Origin: Gloeophyllum trabeum ATCC 11539
Taxonomy: Eukaryota > Basidiomycota > Agaricomycetes > Gloeophyllales > Gloeophyllaceae
Reading direction: 5' to 3'
DNA: 64,000 bases
Assembly (NCBI RefSeq): GCF_000344685.1
Contig: NW_006920424.1
Location: forward strand, 738,940 to 802,939
The translations under genes and the position numbers were made by a program. The notes beneath the pieces were generated by a model. It ran no database searches and was not told the origin of the DNA. It worked only from the letters and a program-made list of their open reading frames with translations. Shown here piece by piece: positions 1 through 11,593 of this stretch. How positions within the stretch are numbered: position 1 is the first letter of the stretch; each line of letters opens with the position of its first letter.

Positions 1-3000
1 TTCGGAAGCAAAAAGACCGCGAGTCAGACGCGTCGCGGAACGAAGAGACCTATCCACTCGAAACAAGCGCCGAGCGCGCACGTTGTGGGCACCGCCACCG
101 CCCTCCGATCGGCGTCGCCGATCTGGGGCTTGCTCAATCGATGCGCTCCTGTCCTCGCGGTCTCTGCTTGCACGAAGCGTACAGCACACGGTGTCTGCAT
201 CCTCATATTGCTGGGTCAAGGTCAGCGTGCATCAACTTACAAAGTGGGATGAGATAGTCACCGTTTACAAAGCCTCACCACTACAGAGCAAGACTCCAAG
301 CTTAAGGAGTGGCAGTCCCATGGATGAGGTGGTCGGGGAGCAAGCCAAAGACAGTGCAGATGACGCAACAGGTGCGAGAGAAATCTTGTCGAGGAGGAGA
401 AATCACACCATACGGGCATAACAACAGCCTTGCATAAGGACAGGTAAAGGGAGACGTACTCGGTGGAACTCTGCTTTTATAGGGAACTTGAAAGTCCGCC
501 AACCCTGAGATCACGTCCCGGTAACTGCCTAGTTGCCAGGATATGGCCGCAGGGCCGACGGACCCTTTGAGAGCATGGAAAGAAGTGTTAGGTCACCGCT
601 CGGCTGTGGCCTCTTTGAAGCTGTCTCCGACTCTGTCGCATTATGGCATTGCCCCATTTGGAAGTGAGTCTTCCTGGAACCTCACATCCTGGAGTTGCAG
701 GTTGCAGACATGCAAATCAAAGGTTCAGTGTTCAGTAATCATCACTTGAACTTTTCACAACATAATGTGCAATGTGGATAAGAGAGTAAATAATGTTGCA
801 GACGGCCTTGAGTTTGCCCCAGCTCTGAGAAATCATTTGATCATTCCGAGTTACCAAGGCCATGGTTCTGAGATCTGCCACAACACATCTATCCGTACTC
901 AAACCAGACTGATGCCTAGCCTACATAAAACTCCAGGCAGCGGGACTCCGTGGACAGCTGTGGACCACAGCTCGGCTTGAATGGACTCTTACCCTGCGCA
1001 CAACGTGCGCTCCGATAGTCACTGCTCGGGCAAAATGTCTTGCTAGCCCTCTGCTTGCTGGATAGCCTTTCGCATGTTCTATGGTACTGCCTAATTGACA
1101 CTCACCAGAGGCAAGCACAAGGTCACTGGCCTCGTTGGAGGTCAAACCCAGCACATCCGCGATATTAATCTTGGTCCCACGTCGTGCTGCAAGTCATGCT
1201 CGGATGTGTAAGTAGTCTGCGTAAATCTAACATGCATGGCTAGTAAGACTCACAGCTTTAACTTTGATCAGACTCACATCAGTGCTTCATCCTCAGCAAG
1301 TGCTAGCAATGGCATTGCGGTCTTTGCAGTCATCGATAGTCATCGTCGGACAAGTCTCCTCACTAATAATCATTTAATTCTGGTAACCGACGTCGCACGC
1401 GAACACTAAGAAAGTTGGGTTGTCTCTGACCCATCTTGTAGCTGGGATCGATGGCTAAGCGTGAGCCTGGCAAGGCCGGTGCTGGTGGAAGGAGCGTAAA
1501 AGCCAGAGATCTAGAGACTGCGGGAGATCCGGGGTGCGTCTTTTGCTCGTTCCGGATTCCGGCCCGTCCGCGAAATACGAGCTCGACGCGTCCGAATCCC
1601 TTTCTCTAGTACCGCGACAGCTACTCCTCGCATCCCTGTAATCAGACAGTCTTAATGCAACTGTTGCTTTCTCTGCGATTTCGTGGCGGCTTGTGGGGGT
1701 GTGTTATCATCATGCTCGCGGAGATCCCTCGAGATTGCATCGACGCCGATCCGTTCGCGGTTCTATCTCGCGCAATACTGGAGGACGCCACCTTGTGCCC
1801 ACAAATGCAAGGCAAGCGACGGACGTGAAGATACCAAGGCGGCCTTTGCGAAGGGTGGACTTACGCAGCACAGTGTGGGGAGTAAGCATCCCAGTCGCCC
1901 GTGCCATCGTTGTGCGAGTACCTGCGGAGGTATACGCCTTGCCCGGCGTACGGGATGGAAACGCTTACCTGGGTCAAATGGTAAGCTTCTCCGGATTGCT
2001 ACCTGATGCGTCTGGGGTTTGGCCCGAGGAGTCTTTGTAAGGGGTATCTCCGAACCTGGGTGCCAGCCCGAATGTTTCCTTCGGGCCACACGTAGTCCTC
2101 GCGATACCAACACCTATTTTCCGCACGCCATATGATACATGGTGTGCTGTCTGCAGACGGAGGTCATGGCGAGTCGTATCGTCGCCGGCGTTCTATGGGT
2201 AAATCGGCAATACGAAGGTTGCAAGCGAAGGCTCCAAATCCATCATCTGACTGCGTGCTGCCATTGCGCTGAAGAACCGGCTATGCGTCTTCATAAAGCT
2301 AACCACTCCTGCTGCAGTTACAGCCGTTCCGGCCCGCGGGAGGCCTTGCGCGTTGGAGTCTGACTCTGGTTGGCAATGACTGACATTTTCGGGGCGTGAA
2401 GTGCTCTCTAACGCGTAACGCATTGCACTGACATCATTTCGTAGCAGTCGGACGTCCGAAACTCACATTTCCAGGCCACCACTACGCTACGAGAACACTA
2501 CGCGACGTTGCTTACCTTGAACTCAAAGTCGACTCGCAAGACCCCGTGTGCCGTACGAAAGACTGGGGGCTGCAACATCTCGGCAGCAGGCGAGAAACCA
2601 GACGATCGGTACGTAGGTAATGCAACCCGAGCGGCGCGCTGTGGCGTCAGGGACAGCGGTACGTACGGCTCAATTTCTAGGCGTTCGCAAGGGTGGTTAC
2701 CATGCGTCGGAATCCCTACGCGTCTGCACCGCTGCGGCTGGGGTGGTGATTGCTCGGCGGGCCCGGGTACAATGTTGTTTCGACATTCGACGTTCACCAA
2801 TAATACTAACAAGCGAAATTTCCGACCTGGAGGTAGCTGAATAGTTCATTGCGTCGCAGGGGTCAAGAAGGCCCGGCTGGTGTATGTGACCGCGTCCCGG
2901 GGCGTACGGGGGCCGCGCCAGCGGCAGTCGAGAGGTGCTCAGGGACGCAGCCTCAACGGTATTTGGTGAGCGTTGAATTCTGCAGGACACTCGCGCTAGT

Positions 3001-3502
3001 GTTGTCAGGCAGTGTTCGGAAATCTGCCATGGCGCCGTTGTGCGCTGGAAGCGATCGGCTGTCTTTCGCAGTGGAATCGAGGCTGTCGACCCTATTCCGC
3101 AGATCAGCCGCGAGACCGAGCCTCTGGCGGTCCCCTGCTCTATCGACCGCACCGCATATCCGCTCCACTGTTTCGTTCAGGACGGTTCAGAGCAGCACGT
3201 CGGATGCTCCTCTGTGGTGCCCTCGACGAGAGAGTGGGGGCGGGGGGTGAAGTCTCCGCTTAGCCAGATGATCTGCGACGACCACCTTGACGGCATCGCC
3301 GAATGTCGCATGCTTGACTGGGCAATGTCCAGAGCCCTGAGCAAACGTACGCACAGGCGGCGCGTTGTCAAGCTAATATCCACGGACGTAAATTTGCAGC
3401 GAAGCTCTGCGGGCCCTGAATCTGCGCGGTGTTCTCTGACTTTGCGCTGGTCAGCCGTGTTTCGCGTTGTTCGGCGCGGGCGAGAATGGTGGTTTTGGAC
3501 GG

Positions 3503-3509
3503 TATAAAA
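3503..3509 (+). promoter_or_regulatory. Orphan TATA box
   Basis: A perfect TATAAAA is followed after about 30 bp by a C/T-rich tract (about 3538-3570), as in strongly expressed fungal genes. No coding frame with recognisable protein follows within 500 bp, so the target is unknown. It could be a decayed gene, a non-coding transcript or chance. Confidence 0.3.
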
Positions 3510-5431
3510 GCCGAGGGGAATATGAGTTGGAAGAGCATTCCCCCTCTTCCCCCCGTCTCCTTTCTTCCAGCCTCTACCGTCTTCTGAGACGGAGCCGCCA
3601 TATACTGTGCCTGACGCCTTGCACGTCCATAGCCCTGTATGTGAGGCTCTACGTACCGTCTCTTTCATTGCGTACGCGCGCTCGATTCCAGAATGCTCAT
3701 ATGCGCTGAGTCGCCGGTTGCAAATTTTCACGACAGCGCTGTTGTGATCTTCGAGGTCGAGTATGTGGTCGTTGCACTCACCCTCAAATATTCGTGCTAC
3801 TCACGCATTTCCAATTTCTAGCGCTTAGCTTGGCGACCATCCTCGCCGGGCTGCCCACACCTGCCGTGCCGTTGCAGGGTCTTTGTGGACAGGTCCGTGA
3901 GTCGGACGTAGATGCACGGCGCTAGTTTGTTGACCAACAGTAGATCACTTTGTCACTGAACACCTGTCAAAGAGCTAATTGAAAGTGTGTGCGATGAAAA
4001 CGAAATACATTCCAGGGTAGATAGACAAGAAAACTAGACAGCTATACATAAGCCTGGTGGGACGGCGCGCTGCAGCGACCCGACCGCCCACTCGCATCGC
4101 TGGAAAGGGGGATACTTTGACGAGAGCGGACGCCGCGGGGCATGGCATGGCACGACAGTCCGAAGATAGACACATGCGGGCGAGACATGGGTAATTCCCC
4201 GAGGCGCGCGCTGTGAGCTCGATGAGCGTTGGTGACACGCCGCCGCATAGCGGATGATGCAGCGCGTGACGTGTTGCGCGTATGAGAGTCCCGCACACGG
4301 TTGACGTCGCCCCAGCCGCCGCAGGCGATGCCCAACGCTGCACACCAACAGGTCGACGTGCCGTGCTGTCGGGCGGGTAGAGACCCTGTCAACTGGTGGG
4401 TGTCTGCGCGATGTGTTATGGTGCGTACGGTGCTTCCAGCGCGGTCGGGGTGAATGCGCCTTGAGATTGATGAGGCGGGACTCACGACAGCGTGCGCGAC
4501 ATCTTGACGGGCGAAAGGGCAATGCCGAGTGTGTTGGACGCGCAGCGAGGCGCGGCGCGTGGGGTATCTGGCGCGAGTGTGCCGCGCAGGAAGTGACGAG
4601 TTGCGGAGACGGGTTACTCGCCGCAGGAGAAGATCCATGGCTGCGAGCACGCCTTAGCCGACGAAGTAGGCCGTCGAGGCCGGGTATCAGGTTTGAAGTC
4701 CCCCCCGTTGACTCGGGACCGTTGTACAGGGTATGTTCGGAGTTGTAGCAGGCTACTGGAGGGCAGGGACGGAGCGGGGCCCGGGGAGATGACGGATGTA
4801 ACGTAACGAAAACGAGAATCTCTCCTTTCTTCAAGTCTCTCGAACTGCACGGCGGCGACGATTGACTACGGACGGACGGGGACGCGCTGGTACGGTATTC
4901 GAGGGGCGGGGAGAATCGGCACTGCGAGCAGGGCAACGTCGAGGGCGGACATTCAGCAGAGTCAGCCGGCAGCAGTATCAGGAGCCCGGCTATAAGCTGC
5001 GCTTTGATAGTTGCAAGAGGAGTGGGACGTTGTTACATGGCGGATGATCGATGACCTCTCGAGATGGCCAACCCGACGAGCGGGGCATTTTTGATGCCGG
5101 GTGTGGTCGTAACTTTGACCGGAGTAGACATGGCCTCCAGGTACAGCGACCTCGTTATAGGGAGCCCCACGGAATAGGCCATGAATAATGTCCCGGGAGG
5201 GCATTGAAGACGGAGACAGGAGGACAAGGTCCGCAAGTACCAGATCCCCTTTTGTATTTTGCCAGCGGGAGATAATATAAAATGGGACCTGGAGACATTA
5301 CGGATATTCAAGGAACTCCAATACAACCGGTTCAGGTAACTTGGCTACTATATACGGCACACAGACTTCTTTCCGAGCTGGGAACCATCGTCGAGTATAT
5401 GTCAATCACTTGCTAGTACCACTGACTTCCG

Positions 5432-5438
5432 TATAAAA
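5432..5438 (+). promoter_or_regulatory. TATA box, possible YIF1 promoter
   Basis: TATAAAA is followed by a pyrimidine-rich leader (5480-5510) and a possible 5' UTR splice donor (GTACCT near 5539). The next plausible start codon is the YIF1 ATG at 5818. A transcript from here would have a leader of about 350 nt, perhaps spliced. Confidence 0.35.
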
Positions 5439-5817
5439 GGCAGAGCTTGCCAGGAAATTCCAGTGTCCTAACTCTGCCCCCTCTTCCACCTTACCACCTT
5501 AGACTGAACCCGCCACTACTGAAGGAACGACTGCAACAGGTACCTTTACCACTTACTAGTACAACGCTGATGTACAGATTCTAATTGTGTGCAATCCAGT
5601 CAGCTAGATTGCAGGGATTTTGAAGTGACTTACAATATCGGTCCGTTCTCGGGAGGGTCATGATGATATTGGGGGCTCGTCTGAATTTGAGTCTCCGCTT
5701 CCCAGACTTGTCGCGCCGAACACGTCTTTCGCCTGCGCTCACGTGCTCGCCACGACTATAGCAGCCCCTTGGAGCCAAAGTACTTCAAACTCAGGAAACC
5801 GGAGGACTTGGGACAGT

Positions 5818-7900
5818 ATGGCCAACTACTACTCTCGCTCGCCGCCGCCACTGCAGCACCCCGTACCGACCCATCCAACGTACATTCCTGACCCGCCGTC
5901 CACCCCCGTCTCGCCTCAAGGCTATCAGCGTTATACCAGCACACCCCCGGTACCTCCACAATCCATCTACACTCAGGCAGCTTACGCGCCTCAATTCCAT
6001 CCCCAAGCTCATGCCTCCCACGCTCACTCCCAGGCCCATGCCTCCCAAGCTCACCCCCAAGCCCACTTTCAGCCCGCTGGACTGCAAGGACCCGGGATTC
6101 CGGACATAGCTTCGGCATGGGGCGTCAATCCCGCAACCGCGCAGTTTGGGATGCAGCTCGGGCAGAGTGCGGTCGCAGCAGGGCAGGAGTATGTGCAGCG
6201 GAATGGNNNNNNNNNNNNNNNNNNNNNNNNNNNNNNNNNNNNNNNNNNNNNNNNNNNNNNNNNNNNNNNNNNNNNNNNNNNNNNNNNNNNNNNNNNNNNN
6301 NNNNNNNNNNNNNNNNNNNNNNNNNNNNNNNNNNNNNNNNNNNNNNNNNNNNNNNNNNNNNNNNNNNNNNNNNNNNNNNNNNNNNNNNNNNNNNNNNNNN
6401 NNNNNNNNNNNNNNNNNNNNNNNNNNNNNNNNNNNNNNNNNNNNNNNNNNNNNNNNNNNNNNNNNNNNNNNNNNNNNNNNNNNNNNNNNNNNNNNNNNNN
6501 NNNNNNNNNNNNNNNNNNNNNNNNNNNNNNNNNNNNNNNNNNNNNNNNNNNNNNNNNNNNNNNNNNNNNNNNNNNNNNNNNNNNNNNNNNNNNNNNNNNN
6601 NNNNNNNNNNNNNNNNNNNNNNNNNNNNNNNNNNNNNNNNNNNNNNNNNNNNNNNNNNNNNNNNNNNNNNNNNNNNNNNNNNNNNNNNNNNNNNNNNNNN
6701 NNNNNNNNNNNNNNNNNNNNNNNNNNNNNNNNNNNNNNNNNNNNNNNNNNNNNNNNNNNNNNNNNNNNNNNNNNNNNNNNNNNNNNNNNNNNNNNNNNNN
6801 NNNNNNNNNNNNNNNNNNNNNNNNNNNNNNNNNNNNNNNNNNNNNNNNNNNNNNNNNNNNNNNNNNNNNNNNNNNNNNNNNNNNNNNNNNNNNNNNNNNN
6901 NNNNNNNNNNNNNNNNNNNNNNNNNNNNNNNNNNNNNNNNNNNNNNNNNNNNNNNNNNNNNNNNNNNNNNNNNNNNNNNNNNNNNNNNNNNNNNNNNNNN
7001 NNNNNNNNNNNNNNNNNNNNNNNNNNNNNNNNNNNNNNNNNNNNNNNNNNNNNNNNNNNNNNNNNNNNNNNNNNNNNNNNNNNNNNNNNNNNNNNNNNNN
7101 NNNNNNNNNNNNNNNNNNNNNNNNNNNNNNNNNNNNNNNNNNNNNNNNNNNNNNNCGTCTTTCCGTGGCGGCATGGGCCCTGGACGAGAAAAGTGCGGCG
7201 ATCGGAGCAGGGCACGACCGAATGGCAACCTCCACGGGAGGACGTGAACAGCCCTGACTTGTACATACCCAGTATGTTCTGTCTTTCCGGATTCTCGCAA
7301 GCCTAGTTGACAACCTCGAGCAGTAATGGCGATGGTCACGTATGTCCTGCTCGCTGCGTTCACTGCGGGTCTGCAGTCCCGCTTCGACCCGCGTATTCTG
7401 GGCGTGTCCACGTGGAAAGCCATCCTTGTCCTGTTCCTCGATTTCCTCTTCGTGAAGCTCGGGTGCTACTTTTTGAATATCCAGAGCTCGAGTCCTGTCA
7501 CAGATATTGTCGCTTACGGGGGCTACAAGTTCGTGGGGTGCGCAGCAGCTAATTCTAGTATTCGCGGGCTCAGTACTGACTGGATCTGGACATAGCGTTA
7601 TCATGACCCTGCTCGCGGGGCTGCTGGGTGCGGGGAGGACACTATATAGCATTGTGTTCATCTACTCTTTCTGCTCTATCGCTCTATTCATGGTACGTCC
7701 CACGCGATTCGTTTAAACTTGACTCGTGCCTGACATACCTGCAGCTGCGGTCCCTACGATCCGTTGTCCTCCCCGACATCGTGAACGCGCCAGCGACAGT
7801 CGGGACGGTGACGCAGTCGCAGCGGAGCAGACGGGTGACGTTCCTCTTCTTGGTAGCGATGTCGCAGATCATCTACATGGGTGTCCTAGCTAGAGTGTAG
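5818..7900 (+). CDS. YIF1: YIF1-like ER-Golgi transport protein (N gap inside)
   Basis: YIF1 (Hrf1 family) works with YIP1 at ER and Golgi membranes in COPII vesicle traffic. The start is MANYYSRSPPP, a Pro/Gln-rich cytosolic head with His-Ala repeats (residues about 61-84). It is followed by a family-like segment, GIPDIASAWGVNPATAQFGM. A run of Ns (6207-7155) removes the next exons. Coding resumes with the conserved segment WQPPREDVNSPDLYIP. Introns follow at 7272-7323, about 7535-7594 (inside KFVG-VIMTLLAG) and 7693-7743. The rest holds several hydrophobic spans and ends in MSQIIYMGVLARV, as expected for the family's last membrane helix. Exons lost in the gap cannot be checked, so the middle is unknown. 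The assignment is strong because both flanks of the gap match the same family in order. Confidence 0.85.
6207..7155. other. Assembly gap (949 N)
   Basis: A run of N inside the YIF1 gene. All frames crossing it are artefacts. The missing part should encode the segment between the Pro-rich head and the first membrane span. Confidence 0.99.
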
Positions 7901-9179
7901 TGGCTCCGGTAAGACAGCGCGTCATCCAGGCCACGCAGACATGTGCCGATGGTCGCGATGTATCAAAATGTTGACAGGCACAACGTCCGGTCCGGGCGGA
8001 CAAGGTGTCGGCAGCTTTGTGAGTACTGTACCCGTGAAGACTGAAGATTGACTAGCGCCTGGGATCTGAAGACTGAATCGCCCTCCGAGTCTCCGTATAT
8101 ATTAGCGTGGATCTCATCTTCCCCGTGGCCATGTGCACGCGCGATTACGATCGTATAGCAGCGAGCGTCATCGAAAGAAGCCTCGAAGACGGTTTTCCTA
8201 TTATACTCTCAGTCTTCGGAGAAGCTGAGACCTTTTTGTCTTTGTACATAGCGACGGCTTCTTCGGCTTCGACGACTAGTGGCGGTCGGGGTAATCACAC
8301 TCGGAATTCTACGACCGGTCTTAGTAGGCCTGCTTTGGTCATATGTTTTGTTATATCACCGTGGTCTGATACATGTCAACGGCGGGCAATATATGTGAAG
8401 CCCCTGAACTTTAGGAGCAGTGCAAGTTCTTGTGGCGTGTGGCATGTCTGCCACAACTACAGTCCCCGGGGTGGAAGAACGATGATGCTTGTCAGTGTAT
8501 CCCGTGCAGACGGCGGGGGCGATGGGCAACCAATCATGATCTCAGAGAGCGTAGCTTGAAGTTTGCTCGAATACCGGTAGCAGGGTTTACGCAACAGGAA
8601 GGCGGGGACGTTGTTCGCTAGCATCCATAAAACCAATACTCACATACGCTAGGGTCTATGTAAGCACTGTCGTCTTCCACGCTGCAAATTACGCTCGGAC
8701 ATCGAACGAGCGGGAATGTGGCAGATACACACGGATCCACAACATGTACAAATTGGGCTATAGCCGCTGACGTAAGCACGCTTCCTACTTCCTCGAGGTG
8801 ACAGCGTGTTCGGTGAGATGAGAATGCAGAGAAGTCAGAATCAAGTGCTACTAGCGTCGTCGAGCCCACCATTGTGCAAGAGAGGCAGTAGCCGTCACAA
8901 GAATTGGTTCGAAGACGATGAGCTGCGATAGCGAGGCGATATCGTGTACCATGACACGACAGATTGCCCGATGACTTGTTTCGGATTGCGTCCCGATCCT
9001 TCTTCGCTTGCGGACAATAACCTACGCTGCACCTTTGGTATAGCCTCCCAAGGTTGAATTTACGAAGATGGCGCGCTCGTTTCTCTAACAATAACGTTAC
9101 GCTCGTTGGCGTGGAGCGGGTTTCAGATCCGGGGTGCTGCCTGATGCGATAAACTTATGTTCAGACCGTGTCCTTGGAA
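7901..9179. other. Intergenic region, no gene seen
   Basis: Between YIF1 and the P450. Frames of about 150 codons exist on both strands (8107-8559 plus, 8618-9091 minus) but show no domain, are unlike each other, and do not extend through splice sites. Only the P450 core promoter at its right edge is evident. Confidence 0.5.
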
Positions 9180-9186
9180 TATAAAA
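9180..9186 (+). promoter_or_regulatory. TATA box of the P450 gene
   Basis: TATAAAA lies 62 bp upstream of the P450 start codon at 9248, a normal spacing for a fungal core promoter with a short leader. Confidence 0.5.
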
Positions 9187-9247
9187 TGCTTTGGGCAACG
9201 CCTTGGCATGTTTTCTGTAACCCGGAAATCGTCGCACTCTCCTTGCC

Positions 9248-11423
9248 ATGGCAGTCTCCGTAGCATCTTTCACGTTCGCTTGTGTTTTACTTATCGCCCT
9301 AGCATGGGTCAGACGGTGGCGTAAACTGCGTGCGCGCCGGCTCGGTCTGCCCTACCCACCTGGCCCAGAGCCTCTTCCGGTCATTGGAAACCTCAAAGAT
9401 TTTGACATTGAGCACGCTACCGAGACTTACTACAAATGGTCGCAGAAATATGGTAAGAATCCCCCCCTCCCCCCCCCTTCTATCGCCACGACCATATACT
9501 GAGCGCGAATATTCTACAGGCGAACTCGTTTATATTAACGTTCTGGGACGGGACATGATTTTTATCAACTCCTCCAAAGTCGCAGACGACCTATTCGAGA
9601 AGCGGTGGCAGAACTACTCTGACCGCACTCCTCTGCACATGATTAACGATCTGTAAGTGTCTCCAGCAGGATCACGAGCAAAGCTCTAACCTGTAATGTT
9701 ACGCTAGAATGGGCTGGGGTTGGACCTTCGGTATGATGCGCTACGGTGAAACATGGCGGAAGCATCGCAGAATGTTTGAGAGCCAATTCAAGCCCTCCTC
9801 AACCCGCGCATACTGGCCGATAATGGCCACTCAGACCCATATGTTGCTCCGACGACTCCTAGACTCCCCAGACGACCTCGATGAGCATCTGCGGCAGTAA
9901 GTTGCACATAAGGTTTTGAATCTATCCTGACATAGGTCTGGGTAGTAACGCCGCAAGTACGATCATGAAGCTCATCTACGGCATCGACATCGCGCCGAAG
10001 AATGACCGCTATGTAGCAATTGCCGAGGAGGCCTTGATGGCCCTCGGCCAGGCAGCGGCTCCGGGCGCATTCTTGGTGGACCTGCTTCCCATCTGTGAGT
10101 TGTCTCTGCGTGTTCTTTCCCGACCGAGAGCTGATTTTGTTTCAGTAAAGTACGTCCCCGCGTGGATGCCCGGTGCGGGCTTCAAGCGAAAAGCAGCGCA
10201 GTGGAAAAAGACGCTCTATGAGATGCGTGATGCGCCCTTCGAAGCTGTTCTAGCCGCCAATGTGAGTGAAGGCTATCGAACATGCGCAACTGGGTATTCA
10301 GTTTCCTTTGTGTTTCCAGACTCGCGGACCCGCGCAGCCGTGTTTTGTCACATCCGCTCTCAACAACATTGATCAAAAGGGTGACATTGACGAGCAGATG
10401 ACTCTGGTCAAGCAGTGCGCCGGCATGGCATACGCTGGTGTGTGCATTCTGTTGGCAGTGCCATTGTTATGTGGAGCTGACAGGACTCCGCGTTATTTCC
10501 AGCCGCTGCAGAGAGTGTAAGTCTCACACGGTGCACCCTCCGTACAACGATTTTAATTGTCCAACAGATGGTAGCATCGCTGACCTCCTTCATCCTGGCT
10601 ATGACTCTGTTCCCCGAGATCCAGGAGAAGGCACAGCGCGAATTAGACGCAGTCATAGGCTCGCGGCTTCCCGAATTCACCGATAGGCCGCAGCTACCCT
10701 ACATTGACGCGATCCTGCGTGAAGTGATGCGATGGTATCCCGTAACACCTTCAGGTGAGCGGAAGCGAATAAGTGTCCGGCGCTGAGTATACCTGACATA
10801 ACGTCTACAGGCATGCCACACATGACGACGGAAGACGACGTTTACAACGGCTACTTCATTCCGGCAGGCACAGCAGTGTTCGGTAACACATGGTATGACT
10901 CATGTCTGGCCTCCAATAGGATTTTGTCAGTATTATCATGACTGATTCGTTCTCCAGGGCTATTTTACACGACCCGGAAGTGTACCCAGAGCCAATGAAG
11001 TTCAAGCCCGAGCGGTACCTGACGGAGGACGGGAAGGGATTCAATTCCACTCCTGAGCCACTGTCAGCTTTCGGATACGGAAGACGGTACGACGCCCCCG
11101 ACATTAATAGTGACTGATCGGTGACTGACATGAAATATACAGCATATGCGCTGGTCGACATATGGCAGATGCCATGCTCTGGATGTCGGTGGCATCTATC
11201 CTGGCCTGCTTCAGAATGACTCCCTGCCTCGACGAGCATGGCAAACCCATCCCGGTCAAGCCCGAATTCACAACAGGCGCCATCTGGTGAGCGCCCCATC
11301 GCAGTCTGCACTGGTCCCTTCAAGCTTACAATCGAGTCCAGCGCCCCTCTCCCTTTCAAATGCTCCATTAAACCGCGTTCTGAAGCGTTCAGACGAGTGA
11401 TAGCGGAGACAGCGTTTCTGTAA
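9248..11423 (+). CDS. Cytochrome P450 monooxygenase (OrdA/CYP64-like, class E)
   Basis: Twelve exons give 515 residues, the usual P450 length: 9248-9452, 9520-9652, 9708-9896, 9946-10094, 10146-10261, 10320-10437, 10503-10516, 10568-10754, 10811-10892, 10958-11086, 11143-11286, 11342-11423. An N-terminal membrane anchor (about residues 5-20) precedes a basic stretch and the proline hinge PYPPGPEPLPVIGN. The I-helix oxygen-activation motif reads AAAES (304-308), a variant of [AG]GX[DE][TS]. The K-helix ExxR is EVMR (about 360-363), the PERF-like motif is FKPERYL, and the haem loop FGYGRRICAG places the ligand Cys at about 443. The helix-C region WRKHRRMF is intact. It should be an ER-bound haem monooxygenase using P450 reductase; the substrate cannot be inferred. 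The overall look resembles the O-methylsterigmatocystin oxidoreductase-like group common in Agaricomycetes. No neighbouring biosynthetic genes are seen. Confidence 0.9.
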
Positions 11424-11593
11424 TGATTTCTTGCATTATACCCCTTCGTGATATTGTAGCCCCATTCTACTTCTGTTTCCGTAGTTGTATAACTATTATG
11501 CCACACTAATAGAGTCTTGAGCATGTCTTGCATCATGCTGCTAGGGTATGCGCCCTCAAAGCTGAGGCAAAGCTGCGGCTGCCCCCAGGGGAA

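Larger units (their letters stand above)
1..5817. other. Long stretch without a convincing gene
   Basis: Open frames here are short, overlap on several strands, are rich in Arg, Ser and Pro, and show no recognisable motif or plausible chain of exons. The longest is a 300-codon minus-strand frame at 4034-4936, which looks like chance in GC-rich DNA. Two TATA-like promoters (near 3503 and 5432) are followed by pyrimidine-rich leader-like sequence. The second may serve the gene starting at 5818. Otherwise I see nothing functional. Confidence 0.5.

Noticed and set aside
2697..3731. Several overlapping 130-180-codon frames on both strands
   Set aside because: They overlap each other, carry no domain and share no conserved start context. 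No chain of exons could be built.
4034..4936. 300-codon open frame on the minus strand
   Set aside because: Composition is dominated by Arg, Ser, Pro and His, as expected from chance frames in GC-rich DNA. Overlapping frames exist on the same strand and there is no motif or splice pattern.
8107..8559. 150-codon plus-strand frame before the P450
   Set aside because: Mixed hydrophobic and Ser-rich sequence without motif, inside intergenic DNA. No introns extend it.
8618..9091. 157-codon minus-strand frame
   Set aside because: Cys-rich only by chance; no regular cysteine spacing, signal peptide or domain.
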